A stretch of 64,000 nucleotides of DNA from Devosia sp. (GTDB taxonomy: Bacteria; Pseudomonadota; Alphaproteobacteria; Rhizobiales; Devosiaceae): the NCBI GenBank assembly GCA_015234425.1, contig JADGNE010000067.1, positions 1 to 64,000 on the forward strand, read 5' to 3'. Positions 27,469 to 35,863 of the stretch are shown here, in pieces. A program made the translations under genes and the position numbers. The notes beneath the pieces were generated by a model. The model had not been told where the DNA came from. It saw only the letters and a program-made list of their open reading frames with translations, and did not search any database. Every line of letters starts with the position of its first letter. The first letter of the stretch is position 1.

Positions 27469-27843
27469 ATGCCCGAGGTAAATGTCGAGATCAATGGTCG
27501 CCGCTATCGCATGGCCTGCGAGGAGGGCCAGCAGAAGCATCTGATCGCGCTGGCGGAGCGTTTCAACACCCAGGTCGAAGGGCTCAAGGGTGCCGTCGGC
27601 GAAATCGGTGACACGCGCCTTACTGTCATGGCCGGCATTGCCGTGGTGGATGAACTGGCCGAGGCCGAAAAGAAGATCGCCCGGCTCGAGGCGGAGGTGG
27701 CCGAGCTGACCCAGGCCGGGCACGAGATCGCCGACGAACTCGAGCGCACCGAGCAGAGTTTTGCTGCAAAGCTCGAAGACGCAACCCGCGTCCTCGAATC
27801 GGTCGCCACCACGCTCGACGCGACAGCCCCGCTGCCGAGCTGA
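27469..27843 (+). CDS. zapA: Cell division protein ZapA
   Basis: 124-residue FtsZ-ring-associated protein. The N-terminal ZapA fold is visible as VNVEINGRRYRMACEEGQQKHL followed by LAERFN, and a C-terminal coiled coil (AEAEKKIARLEAEVAELTQ) mediates tetramerisation. It promotes bundling of FtsZ filaments at mid-cell. It follows DUF4164 by 3 nt and precedes 6S RNA and fau, the classic neighbourhood of zapA in proteobacteria. Confidence 0.93.
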   Translation: MPEVNVEINGRRYRMACEEGQQKHLIALAERFNTQVEGLKGAVGEIGDTRLTVMAGIAVVDELAEAEKKIARLEAEVAELTQAGHEIADELERTEQSFAAKLEDATRVLESVATTLDATAPLPS

Positions 27844-27906
27844 GACGGTCGTCCCGCCACAAACGCGCCTTATGTAAACTCTCTGCGAAAAAGCTGCATG
27901 CCCCGT

Positions 27907-27935
27907 TTGCAGCGGCGCTTCGAAGCGCCTATATC
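27907..27935 (+). promoter_or_regulatory. Sigma-70 type promoter of 6S RNA
   Basis: TTGCAG (27907-27912), a 17-nt spacer and TATATC (27930-27935); predicted transcription start near 27942, at the 5' end of the 6S RNA gene. Confidence 0.65.
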
Positions 27936-27941
27936 TGTGTC

Positions 27942-28097
27942 GCTGCCCGGCGCGTGAGGACTTCATATTCCTGGGGCCTTAATCGATCTTGAGGGAGCTG
28001 TCCCTGACCGGGCCCGTGGGCTCGGACATACGGCGCCCACCTACGTAAGTAGGTTCCCGGGATCGCACGTCCCACGGCCAGGGTGGCCCCTATTTTT
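27942..28097 (+). ncRNA. ssrS: 6S RNA
   Basis: About 155-nt non-coding RNA gene between zapA and fau, the conserved location of 6S RNA. It contains the expected long irregular hairpin: a closing helix (CGTG-A-GGAC near 27952-27960 with GTCCCACG near 28069-28076), an internal open region and a terminal stem ACCTAC-GTAA-GTAGGT (28039-28054). The 3' end has GGCC-AGGGT-GGCC followed by CCTATTTTT. 6S RNA mimics an open promoter and traps sigma-70 RNA polymerase in stationary phase. Ends are estimated from the promoter and terminator; the identity rests on synteny plus fold. Confidence 0.85.
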
Positions 28098-28129
28098 CTG
28101 GTGAGCAAAGTCGAGGGCTGGAAACCGGC

Positions 28130-28717
28130 ATGGCGGATGAGGCGATGGACGCGGCAAAAGCCGCATTGCGCAGGGATGCGCATGCACGGCGCGCCGCCAT
28201 TCCGCCCGATGCCCGCAGCGAACATGCCGCCTCGATCGCCGCGCTGTTCTTCCAGCATATTGCCTATGGCCCCGGTGATATCATCGCTGGCTATTGGCGT
28301 ATTCGCGACGAGACCGACTGCAAGCCCATCCTCATTCGCCTGATGGACAGTGGGCAAACGGTCGTCCTGCCGGTCGTGGCGGGCGACGATGCGCCGCTCG
28401 ACCTGCGCGTCTGGGAAGCAGATGCCCCGCTTTATGAGGCCGGCTTCGGGACACTGGCGCCGTCCGATCTGGCGCCGCGCGCCGTTCCGGACCTAATTCT
28501 CGTCCCGCTCCTCGGTTTTGACGGCAAGGGCACGCGGCTTGGTTATGGCGGTGGCTATTACGACCGCACCATTGCTGCGCTCGAGAAAAAACCGCGCCTC
28601 GTGGGGCTGGCTTATGCGGCCCAGGAATTTGACGAAATACCGCGCGAGGCGCATGACGTGCCGCTGGATGCAGTTGTAACAGAAGAGGGCGTCCGGTTCT
28701 TCGGCGCGACGGAATGA
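28130..28717 (+). CDS. fau: 5-formyltetrahydrofolate cyclo-ligase
   Basis: 195-residue enzyme (MTHFS family, YgfA) that uses ATP to convert 5-formyl-THF to 5,10-methenyl-THF. The N-terminal helix has LRRDAHARRAAIP, and the hallmark GKGTRLGYGGGYYDR substrate/ATP motif lies near residues 127-141. It sits immediately after 6S RNA as in many proteobacteria, and may be partly co-transcribed with it. The ATGA overlap with the next gene indicates coupling. Confidence 0.93.
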   Translation: MADEAMDAAKAALRRDAHARRAAIPPDARSEHAASIAALFFQHIAYGPGDIIAGYWRIRDETDCKPILIRLMDSGQTVVLPVVAGDDAPLDLRVWEADAPLYEAGFGTLAPSDLAPRAVPDLILVPLLGFDGKGTRLGYGGGYYDRTIAALEKKPRLVGLAYAAQEFDEIPREAHDVPLDAVVTEEGVRFFGATE

Positions 28718-29529
28718 GACTATTGTTTTTGGGTGATGTGGTGGGTCGGTCTGGTCGCGATGCGGTCAGCGAGCGCCTGCCGGGGCTGATCGCGCGCCAC
28801 GGTTTCGACTTCGTCGTGGTCAATGGCGAGAACGCCAGCCATGGCAAGGGTCTTATCGAGCCCCATTACCGTCTGTTGCGCGACGCCGGCGCCGATATCG
28901 TTACCCTGGGTGACCACGCTTTCGACCAGCGCGAGACGCTGAGCTTTATCGAGCGCGAGGGCACGCTGATCCGGCCGATCAACATGGTGGCCGGAACGCC
29001 CGGGCGCGGCGCCATGATGGTCGAGGGCCGCAATGGTCATCGCGTGCTGGTGATCAACGCCCTCGGGCGCGTGTTCATGCCGCCGATCGACGATCCTTTC
29101 CGCGCTGTCGAAGCTGCCATCGCCGCCTGCCCGCTGGGCGAGGTGGCCGACGCCATCATCGTCGACTTCCACACCGAGGCGACCTCGGAAATCCAGGCCA
29201 TGGGCTTCTTCCTCGATGGTAAGGCAACGCTCGTGGTGGGCACGCATACCCATATCCCGACCTCGGATCATCGTATCCTGCGCAATGGCACGGCGCTGAT
29301 GGCCGATGCCGGCATGTGTGGCGACTTCGACAGCATTATCGGGGTCGATGCCGACGAGCCGCTCAACCGCTTCCTCACCGGCATTCCCAATGGCCGCTTC
29401 ACGCCGGCCGACGGGGAGGCGACGCTTTGCGGCGTGGCCGTCGAGACGGATCCGCGCACCGGTCTGGCGATCAAGGTGATGCCGGTCCGTATCGGCGGGA
29501 CGCTGGCCCAGGCAGAGCCGAATTTTTAG
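28714..29529 (+). CDS. TIGR00282/YmdB-type metallophosphoesterase
   Basis: 271-residue calcineurin-like phosphoesterase of the YmdB type; characterised relatives hydrolyse 2',3'-cyclic nucleotides, among them cAMP isomers. Metal-binding motifs are LFLGDVVGRSGR at the N-terminus, VVNGENASHG, TLGDHAFDQRE (His replacing the usual Asn), VDFHTEATSE and VGTHTHIPTSD. The ATG overlaps the fau stop as ATGA. Cellular role here is not established. Confidence 0.9.
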   Translation: MRLLFLGDVVGRSGRDAVSERLPGLIARHGFDFVVVNGENASHGKGLIEPHYRLLRDAGADIVTLGDHAFDQRETLSFIEREGTLIRPINMVAGTPGRGAMMVEGRNGHRVLVINALGRVFMPPIDDPFRAVEAAIAACPLGEVADAIIVDFHTEATSEIQAMGFFLDGKATLVVGTHTHIPTSDHRILRNGTALMADAGMCGDFDSIIGVDADEPLNRFLTGIPNGRFTPADGEATLCGVAVETDPRTGLAIKVMPVRIGGTLAQAEPNF

Positions 29530-29616
29530 GCCCTGCGGCGAGATGCCTTTTTTCGACTGACATTGTTTGCGCACATTTGCAGGATCGTTATGGTCTCGCC
29601 TCGGGCCGGGGGGCGG

Positions 29617-30009
29617 ATGATGGAGATAATGACTAAGATCAGTCGAACGGGGGGAGTGCTGCTGGCCTTGATCATGGCCCAGTCACTCGCAGCACAGGAA
29701 GATGTCCTCGTCCTTCCGGTTGAGCGGGCCACGGTGAGCGTCGATTCTGCCACCGGTGATCCTCTGCTCCTCATCTGGCTGTCACGCCGAGGGCGCGATG
29801 GCTTCACCGATTTTTCCAACCAGCACATCGGCAGCCGGGTTGACGTGATGGTCGATGGGGAGGTTCTGACCTCGCCCTTCATCCAGTCACCCATCCAGTC
29901 CGAACTGTTGATGATCTCGGGGGGCTTTACCCAGGAAGAGGCCGAGATTCTGGCCAAAAAACTGACGGCAGAGGATGGGGGCATCGGCGTACGCCCCTTT
30001 GCGCCCTAG
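29617..30009 (+). CDS. Exported protein with SecD P1-head-like domain
   Basis: About 130 residues. An N-terminal signal peptide (GGVLLALIMAQSLAAQ) is followed by a domain whose C-terminal half, HIGSRVDVMVDGEVLTSPFI to GGFTQEEAEILAKKL, strongly resembles the periplasmic P1 head of SecD (pattern G..v.i.lDG.v.saP.i..pI...i.sG.ft..EA..la..L). No SecD membrane part is present, so this is a stand-alone exported version. Start is uncertain among ATGs at 29617, 29620 and 29629. Function unknown; it may bind unfolded or translocating polypeptides. Confidence 0.7.
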   Translation: MMEIMTKISRTGGVLLALIMAQSLAAQEDVLVLPVERATVSVDSATGDPLLLIWLSRRGRDGFTDFSNQHIGSRVDVMVDGEVLTSPFIQSPIQSELLMISGGFTQEEAEILAKKLTAEDGGIGVRPFAP

Positions 30010-30108
30010 CTTTTCTGCGCGGGGGGAAGCGTCCCCCGCTTCACAATCGGCGCATGTTTGCATATAAGGCCCCACCTATTCCCACAGTCATAGAGTTCGG
30101 GGTGACCG

Positions 30109-30855
30109 ATGGCCGGCCATTCACACGCCAAGAATATCATGCACCGCAAGGGCAAGTCGGACGCGATCCGGTCCAAGATCTTCTCCAAGCTTGCTCGCGA
30201 AATTACCGTGGCAGCGAAGATGGGCCAGCCGGACCCGGCCTTTAATCCACGCCTGCGCCTCGCGATCACCAATGCGCGCGCCCAGTCCATGCCCAAGGAC
30301 AATATCGAGCGCGCGGTGAAGAAGGCTTCCGGCGGCGATGCCGAGAACTATGACGAAATCCGCTATGAAGGCTATGGCCCGGGTGGCGTGGCCGTCATCG
30401 TCGAGGCGCTGACTGACAACCGCAATCGCACCGCATCGAACGTGCGCTCCTACTTCTCCAAGAACGGTGGCGCCCTGGGTGAAACCGGCTCGGTCGGCTT
30501 CATGTTCGATCGCGTTGGCGAGATCACCTATCCGGCCGCTATCGGTTCGGAAGACAAGGTCATGGAAGCCGCCATCGAGGCCGGCGCCGATGATGTCGAA
30601 AGCGATGACGAAGGCCACTACATCTACACCAGCTTTGAAGGCATGGCCGAAGTCTCGGCCGCCCTCGAGAAGGTGCTGGGCGAGGCCGAGTCGGTGAAGG
30701 CGATCTGGAAGCCGCAGACCTCCACCATGATCGACGCCGACAAGGGCGCGACGCTGATGAAGCTCATCAATACGCTCGAAGAAGACGATGACGTGCAGAA
30801 CGTCTACGCCAATTTCGAGCTGAGCGACGAAGACGCGGCCAAGCTGGCATCCTGA
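30109..30855 (+). CDS. yebC: YebC/PmpR-family regulator or ribosome-associated factor
   Basis: 248-residue cytoplasmic protein. The invariant N-terminus [19 protein letters not shown] and the segment [21 protein letters not shown] are typical. The family has been described both as transcriptional regulators and, more recently, as factors that help ribosomes through difficult sequences. In many genomes yebC lies just upstream of ruvC, as here, where only a convergent diguanylate cyclase gene separates them. Confidence 0.95.
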   Translation: MAGHSHAKNIMHRKGKSDAIRSKIFSKLAREITVAAKMGQPDPAFNPRLRLAITNARAQSMPKDNIERAVKKASGGDAENYDEIRYEGYGPGGVAVIVEALTDNRNRTASNVRSYFSKNGGALGETGSVGFMFDRVGEITYPAAIGSEDKVMEAAIEAGADDVESDDEGHYIYTSFEGMAEVSAALEKVLGEAESVKAIWKPQTSTMIDADKGATLMKLINTLEEDDDVQNVYANFELSDEDAAKLAS

Positions 30856-30884
30856 TCGCCTCGGCACGAAGCGTTTGCGAGACT

Positions 30885-30916
30885 AAAAAGGCCCTCGCCT
30901 GTGCGGGGGCCTTTTT
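30885..30916. terminator. Bidirectional rho-independent terminator
   Basis: AAAAAGGCCCTCGC and GCGGGGGCCTTTTT form a strong stem between the convergent yebC and diguanylate cyclase genes. Confidence 0.85.
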
Positions 30917-30940
30917 GTTGGCATGACCGAGATACCCTGG

Positions 30941-31720
30941 TCAGGCGCGCTTGCGCAGATCGATCGCCGGTTCGTCAGTGGTGTACTGGATATTGGCGCA
31001 GTTCCGGCCGGCGCGCTTGGCGCCATAAAGCCGCTGGTCGGCGATGCGGAAAAGTTCGGCAAAACTTGAGGGCTGGTCGAATACCGCGCCACCAATGCTG
31101 ACGGCCAGGCGGTGATTGCGGCCGTCCGGAGCGAACTTGGAGTGGTTGACCGAACGTCGGATAGCCTCGGCCATGGCTTCGGCCCCTGATTTGTCGACGC
31201 CGGGCATGAAGACTGCAAATTCCTCGCCGCCCATGCGGCCCACCAGATCGCCAGCGCGCAGCACGCCGCGGATCGCCCGGGCGATGATCATCAGCGCCTC
31301 GTCGCCATTGTCATGGCCGAAGAGGTCGTTGATCACCTTGAAATTATCGGCATCGATCATGAGCAGGGCGCCGGCATCGCGGCCTTCGCTGAGCTGGGTC
31401 CCGACCTTGGCGGTAAAGGCGCCGCGGTTGAGACAGGCGGTGAGCCCGTCGGTGCGCGCCACAAGGCCGAGCCGGCGATTGGTGATGGCGAGGCCGCGCA
31501 GCCGGATGCCGAGATAGAGGAACAGCGGCACGGCCATCAGGATCGGCAGCACGGTCGAGCTGATGAGCGCGCGTTGCAGTGCCTCCGGCGCCAGGTCATG
31601 AAACATCACGGCGTTGAAGACGATGGCCACGAGAATGCAAGCCAGCGTGCCGAAAATCGTCCAGCGCGCGACGCTCGACCAACCGTGAGCAGAGTTTACC
31701 ATCCGTGGGGACAGATACAT
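30941..31720 (-). CDS. Membrane-bound GGDEF diguanylate cyclase
   Basis: About 259 residues: two N-terminal membrane helices (about residues 22-45 and 54-78) and one C-terminal GGDEF domain. The active site reads GGEEF and a canonical inhibitory I-site RAGD lies five residues before it; metal and nucleotide residues in MIDADNFKVINDLFGHDNGD are intact. It should make c-di-GMP from GTP with product inhibition. There is no sensory domain beyond the short membrane part. ATG at 31720 (MYLSPRMV) is preferred because AAAGG lies 9-10 nt upstream; an earlier ATG at 31774 is possible. A target in this window could be the PilZ domain of BcsA. Confidence 0.9.
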   Translation of the reverse strand: MYLSPRMVNSAHGWSSVARWTIFGTLACILVAIVFNAVMFHDLAPEALQRALISSTVLPILMAVPLFLYLGIRLRGLAITNRRLGLVARTDGLTACLNRGAFTAKVGTQLSEGRDAGALLMIDADNFKVINDLFGHDNGDEALMIIARAIRGVLRAGDLVGRMGGEEFAVFMPGVDKSGAEAMAEAIRRSVNHSKFAPDGRNHRLAVSIGGAVFDQPSSFAELFRIADQRLYGAKRAGRNCANIQYTTDEPAIDLRKRA

Positions 31721-32063
31721 CGACGACACCTTTTTCGAACTGCGGGAAAGCAATAGTCGGTCATTGCTGGCCATGCTGCGGCGATCCGTCGGCCGCGGCA
31801 CGTCTTCCCTATTCGTTATCGGTGCGGTTGCTGCGGCAGATAGCGCAAGCCTGGCAACGGTATCGTTTCCATATAGCGTCCGGTGACGTCATGATGATTC
31901 TTGCCCCCTGAATTCCCGAGCCGGACGGTAGACCCGCTTCCTGAACACCGCGTTCCCAAACAGTGGACAATTTTATCTATCCCGTGAATTGGTCATACCA
32001 GCGTGTTGCCAATTTGTTCACATTGGCCTTGGTAGTGTCGGGGAAGCTGCTAGAAGGAACGAC
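31721..32063. other. Gene-free divergent region between diguanylate cyclase and ruvC
   Basis: 343 nt without a convincing gene. It holds the divergent promoters, an inverted repeat GCCAAT-N8-ATTGGC (32008-32027) just upstream of ruvC, and a TGACGTCA palindrome near 31885. No GTTC-N7-GTTC LexA box of the alphaproteobacterial type was found. Confidence 0.5.
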
Positions 32064-32570
32064 ATGAGAAAACCCGTGCGAATCATCGGAATTGATCCGG
32101 GCCTGCGCAAATGCGGCTGGGGCGTTATCGATGCGCTGGACAACCGGCTGAGTTTTGTTGCTGCCGGCACGGTGACGCCGCCGACTGACGGTACCCTTGC
32201 CGAGCGCCTTGTCGTGCTGGCGGCTGGGATTGCGGCGGTCCTCGCGCAGCATCATCCCGATGAAGCGGCGGTGGAGGAAACCTTCGTCAACGCGGGCCCG
32301 CGCTCGGCGCTGATCCTGGGGCAGGCGCGCGGCGTGGTGCTGGTGACACCGGCCCAGCACGGTCTGGACGTGGCCGAATATGCCACCAATCTCGTCAAGA
32401 AATCGGTCGTCGGCACGGGCCATGCTGACAAGAACCAGGTGGAATTGATGGTGCGCACGCTGCTGCCCACTGCAAATTTCAAGGGCGCCGACGCGGCTGA
32501 CGCGCTGGCTGTCGCCATCTGCCATGCTCATCACCGGGTATCGGCACTAAGAACGAGGGCATTGGCGTGA
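32064..32570 (+). CDS. ruvC: Holliday junction endonuclease RuvC
   Basis: 168-residue resolvase that cuts four-way DNA junctions. Catalytic acidic residues are visible in IIGIDPGLRKCGWG (Asp10), AVEETFVN (Glu) and GADAADALAVAICH (Asp pair). ATG at 32064 lies behind AGAAGGAA; the longer open frame from 31989 covers the promoter. The stop overlaps the ruvA GTG. First gene of ruvCAB and possibly of the whole downstream unit to ybgC. Confidence 0.96.
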   Translation: MRKPVRIIGIDPGLRKCGWGVIDALDNRLSFVAAGTVTPPTDGTLAERLVVLAAGIAAVLAQHHPDEAAVEETFVNAGPRSALILGQARGVVLVTPAQHGLDVAEYATNLVKKSVVGTGHADKNQVELMVRTLLPTANFKGADAADALAVAICHAHHRVSALRTRALA

Positions 32571-33184
32571 TTGGCAAGCTCAAGGGGCCGGTTGACTCAT
32601 TCGGGGACGACTGGGTGCTGATCGATTGCGGCGGCGTCTGCTACGAGGTGCATTGCTCGGGCCGCACGCTGCAATCCCTGCCCAGGGTGGGCGAGGCCGC
32701 GGTGGTCTTTATCGAGACCATCGTCCGCGAGGATCTGATCAAGCTCTATGGCTTTTCCAGCCAGGCTGAAAAATCCTGGTTCCTGTTGCTGACCAGCGTC
32801 CAGGGGGTTGGCGCGAAAGTGGCGCTGGCGATCCTCTCGACGCTGAGTGCCTCCGAACTCTCAAGCGCCATCGCGCTACAGGACAAGGCGATGATCGGCC
32901 GGGCCAATGGGGTCGGGCCCAAGCTGGCCGTGCGTATTGTCACCGAACTCAAGGGCAAGGTGCCCGATGTCGGGGCGATTGATGCGGGCACGCTGGGGCT
33001 GCAGGCGGCACTCGGCGAAGGCGTGGCACGATCCAACGTCGCCGACGCCGTTTCTGCGCTGACAAATCTCGGCTATTCGAGCGCCCAGGCGTCCGGGGCT
33101 CTGGCTCGTATTGTCGCCAGGGAAGGCGAGGATACGGCGACCGAAAAGCTGATCCGTCTGGGCCTGCGCGAGCTCAGCCAATAG
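32567..33184 (+). CDS. ruvA: Holliday junction branch migration protein RuvA
   Basis: 205-residue tetrameric junction-binding protein. The N-terminal OB fold starts [20 protein letters not shown], helix-hairpin-helix motifs follow ([17 protein letters not shown] and [19 protein letters not shown]), and the C-terminal domain III that contacts RuvB ends the protein. Starts at GTG overlapping the ruvC stop by 4 nt (GTGA). Confidence 0.96.
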   Translation: MIGKLKGPVDSFGDDWVLIDCGGVCYEVHCSGRTLQSLPRVGEAAVVFIETIVREDLIKLYGFSSQAEKSWFLLLTSVQGVGAKVALAILSTLSASELSSAIALQDKAMIGRANGVGPKLAVRIVTELKGKVPDVGAIDAGTLGLQAALGEGVARSNVADAVSALTNLGYSSAQASGALARIVAREGEDTATEKLIRLGLRELSQ

Positions 33185-33246
33185 CGCCCATTGAATTTTT
33201 CGACGTTTCAGCGTCAAAACAGGGTACAAGGAACGGAATTGCTCGC

Positions 33247-34290
33247 GTGACCGACATTACTTCTCCATCCGCCGGCCGCGATGACAATCTCGATGTCGCC
33301 CTGCGCCCCTCCGGCTTTGCCGATTTCGTGGGACAGGCAGACGCACGCGCCAATCTGGAAGTGTTTATCGAGGCAGCGAAAAAGCGCGGGGCCGCGCTTG
33401 ATCACGTGCTGTTCGTCGGCCCGCCGGGCCTCGGCAAGACCACGCTGGCCCAGATCATCGCCAAGGAACTGGGCGTTGGTTTTCGCGCGACGTCCGGTCC
33501 GGTGATCGCCAAGGCGGGCGACCTCGCCGCGCTGTTGACCAATCTCGAAGAGCGCGACGTGCTTTTCATCGACGAAATCCACCGGCTCAATCCGGCGATC
33601 GAGGAAGTCCTCTATCCCGCCATGGAGGATTTCCAGCTCGACCTCATCATCGGTGAGGGACCGGCTGCCCGGTCGGTCCGCATTGATCTGGCAAAATTCA
33701 CCCTCGTGGGCGCGACGACGCGCGCCGGGCTGCTGACGACGCCGCTGCGCGATCGTTTTGGCATTCCGGTGCGGCTCAACTTCTATACGCCTGAGGAACT
33801 GGTCAGCATCGTAACGCGTGGCGCCCGCCTTATGGGCATGCCGATGTCGCCCGACGGGGCGCTGGAAATTGCCCGCCGCTCGCGCGGGACGCCGCGTATC
33901 GCCGGTCGCCTGCTGCGGCGGGTGATCGACTTTGCCCTCGTTGACGGGGTGTCCGAGGTCAATAGCCGGCTTGCCGACAAGGCGCTGCTGCGCCTCGATG
34001 TAGACGCGCGCGGGCTCGACCAGCTTGATCGGCGCTACCTCACCACTATCGCCGATTTCTATGGCGGCGGACCGGTTGGCATCGAGACGATTGCCGCGGC
34101 ACTCTCGGAGCCACGCGACGCGATCGAGGAGATTGTCGAGCCCTACCTTTTGCAGCAGGGCTTCATCCAGCGTACCCCGCGCGGACGCATGCTCACCTAT
34201 ATTGCCTTCCAGCACCTCAATCGGTCTGTGCCACAGGGTTTCCTCGGCATGCAGGCGACGCTGTTTGACGACGGCTCAGAGCAAGACTGA
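33247..34290 (+). CDS. ruvB: Holliday junction branch migration ATPase RuvB
   Basis: 347-residue AAA+ motor. Walker A GPPGLGKT (residues 58-65), Walker [11 protein letters not shown], sensor 1 GATTRAG, arginine finger region [11 protein letters not shown] and the C-terminal winged helix ([17 protein letters not shown]) are all present. GTG start preceded by AAGGAACGG. A small 62-nt gap separates it from ruvA. Confidence 0.97.
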   Translation: MTDITSPSAGRDDNLDVALRPSGFADFVGQADARANLEVFIEAAKKRGAALDHVLFVGPPGLGKTTLAQIIAKELGVGFRATSGPVIAKAGDLAALLTNLEERDVLFIDEIHRLNPAIEEVLYPAMEDFQLDLIIGEGPAARSVRIDLAKFTLVGATTRAGLLTTPLRDRFGIPVRLNFYTPEELVSIVTRGARLMGMPMSPDGALEIARRSRGTPRIAGRLLRRVIDFALVDGVSEVNSRLADKALLRLDVDARGLDQLDRRYLTTIADFYGGGPVGIETIAAALSEPRDAIEEIVEPYLLQQGFIQRTPRGRMLTYIAFQHLNRSVPQGFLGMQATLFDDGSEQD

Positions 34291-34294
34291 GGCG

Positions 34295-35167
34295 ATGCGG
34301 CGGCTGGCCAAATCTGCTTTCAAGGCCGCCCTGCGGGTCTTTGGCGCGCAGATGTGGATTGACCCGGCCCATCTGCGTGTAGCGCTATACAGGCCAGATA
34401 TCGCCGCCTGGCCCAGGGACTTGCCGCTGCGCATCGCCATGCTCAGCGATTTTCATATCGGCGAACCCTGGCTCGGGCTGCGGGCGCTCGAAGACATCGT
34501 CGCGCGGACCAATGCGCTGGCGCCCGATATTGTCCTCCTCCTCGGCGACTATGAAGATGGTCCCCGCCATTCCCGCCCGGTTGCGCCCGCGCTCTGGGGC
34601 GCGGCGCTCGGAAAACTGAAGGCGCCGCTGGGCGTCCATGCCGTGCTGGGCAATCACGATTATCCCCGCGAGGGCAAGCGGCGGAGGCTCGCCGCGTTCA
34701 AACCGCCGGCCCAGGTGGCGCTCGAAAACCATGGGATCATGGTGCAGGTGAACCATGCGATCCGCCTGCAATGGCGGGGCAGGGCGTTCTGGCTGGCCGG
34801 TCTTGGCGACCTTGTCGCCGAGCATGCTGACGGTCGCCGTCTCGCCAATCTGCCGGCAACGCTCGCCCGCGTCACCGACGACGCTCCGGTGCTGCTCATG
34901 GCGCACGAGCCCGACAGTTTTGTGGATGTGCCCGAGCGTGTAGCCCTGACCATTTCAGGTCACCATCATCGCGGGCAAATCCGCCTTTTCGGGCAGGCGC
35001 CAGTGGTGCCCTCGTCCTTCGGGCAGCGGTTTTTGCATGGCCATATCGTTGAAAATGGCCGGCACCTGATTGTCGGCAGCGGTCTTGGGCATTCCGGTCT
35101 GCCCTTGCGCCTCGACGCGCCGCCTGAGATCGTCCTTATCGAGTTGGGAGACCAAAATGCCGGCTGA
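34295..35167 (+). CDS. Calcineurin-like metallophosphoesterase
   Basis: 290-residue phosphoesterase. All metal motifs are visible: AMLSDFHIGEP (D-x-H), LLLGDYEDG (GD), LGNHDYPRE (GNHD), LLMAHEPDSF (H) and SGHHHRGQIRL (GHxH). An N-terminal hydrophobic/basic stretch (KSAFKAALRVFGAQMWIDPAHLRV) resembles the YkuE/UDP-diacylglucosamine hydrolase-like group, but the substrate is unknown. The ATG is 4 nt after the ruvB stop with GAGG close before it, and the 3' end overlaps the Nudix gene by 11 nt. The operon position between ruvB and ybgC is unusual. Confidence 0.85.
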   Translation: MRRLAKSAFKAALRVFGAQMWIDPAHLRVALYRPDIAAWPRDLPLRIAMLSDFHIGEPWLGLRALEDIVARTNALAPDIVLLLGDYEDGPRHSRPVAPALWGAALGKLKAPLGVHAVLGNHDYPREGKRRRLAAFKPPAQVALENHGIMVQVNHAIRLQWRGRAFWLAGLGDLVAEHADGRRLANLPATLARVTDDAPVLLMAHEPDSFVDVPERVALTISGHHHRGQIRLFGQAPVVPSSFGQRFLHGHIVENGRHLIVGSGLGHSGLPLRLDAPPEIVLIELGDQNAG

Positions 35168-35657
35168 ACGCCACATGCTGAGCTTTCCCATAGGGGGGCA
35201 GCGGTTCAATTATCGGGTCGCCGCGATCATCATCGTCGACGGCCATGTCCTCGTCAGCCGCGAGGACGACGACGACTATACCATGCTGCCCGGCGGACGC
35301 GTCGAACTCGGGGAGGCGAGCGCCCTTAGCCTTGAGCGGGAACTGGCTGAGGAAATCGCCCTCCCGGCAGAAGTCGGGAGGATGTGTGCGACATCCGAGA
35401 ATTTCTACCGTCGCGAGGGCGAGGATTTTCACGAGCTTGGCTTTTTCTATGCAGCCGATTTGCCAGGGCAGGGGCCAAACGGAAGTTCGCCCTGGCTGGT
35501 GCGGCAGGACGAGGGCCATGATCTCTATTTCTTCTGGATGCCGCTGGAGGGGGAAGCGCTGGAGGCGATGAACCTGCTGCCGCGCTGGCTGCCGAAATTC
35601 CTGCGCGATCTGCCGGCCGGACATGCTCATATCGTCCATGACGAGCGTCCGGCATGA
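35157..35657 (+). CDS. Nudix hydrolase
   Basis: 166-residue Nudix-fold pyrophosphohydrolase. The Nudix box GGRVELGEASALSLERELAEE (motif G-x5-E-x7-RE-x2-EE; about residues 48-69) is intact, with basic and aromatic residues in FNYRVAAIIIVDGHVLVSRED before it. Substrate cannot be told; the family includes (d)NTP and nucleoside diphosphate-X hydrolases. ATG at 35157 lies 6 nt after GGAG and overlaps the phosphoesterase gene; its stop overlaps the next gene as ATGA. Confidence 0.88.
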   Translation: MPAERHMLSFPIGGQRFNYRVAAIIIVDGHVLVSREDDDDYTMLPGGRVELGEASALSLERELAEEIALPAEVGRMCATSENFYRREGEDFHELGFFYAADLPGQGPNGSSPWLVRQDEGHDLYFFWMPLEGEALEAMNLLPRWLPKFLRDLPAGHAHIVHDERPA

Positions 35658-35863
35658 CAGCGCCGACGGACCGCATCGCAGAAAGCGTCAAACTGAGCCG
35701 GCCGTCCCAACGGGCGCTCGCGGGGGCAGGGATATCCACCTTTGCCGACCTCGCAGACTGGACCCGCGCGGCCATCGCCGCCTTGCATGGGATCGGCCCC
35801 AAGACATTCACCGAACTCGATCCGGCCATGGCCGAGCGCGGCCTTACCTACAAAGCCCAATGA
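35654..35863 (+). CDS. Mini helix-hairpin-helix protein (alpha-CTD-like)
   Basis: 69-residue protein that is essentially a single compact helical domain. The order LSRPSQRALAGAGISTFADL, then AAIAALHGIGPKTFTEL and MAERGL closely parallels the C-terminal domain of RNA polymerase alpha (LS-R--N-L---gi-ti-dL, ---l--i-G-Gkksl-ei---L---GL), which is a helix-hairpin-helix DNA-binding fold. The start overlaps the Nudix stop (ATGA) and the stop overlaps the ybgC start (ATGA), so it is a real coupled gene. DNA or promoter binding is inference. Confidence 0.75.
   Translation: MTAPTDRIAESVKLSRPSQRALAGAGISTFADLADWTRAAIAALHGIGPKTFTELDPAMAERGLTYKAQ

Noticed and set aside
31900-32063. SOS (LexA) box upstream of ruvC
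   Set aside because: No GTTC-N7-GTTC; the nearest strings are GTTC-N7-GTGG and an inverted GAAC-N5-GTTC, neither convincing.
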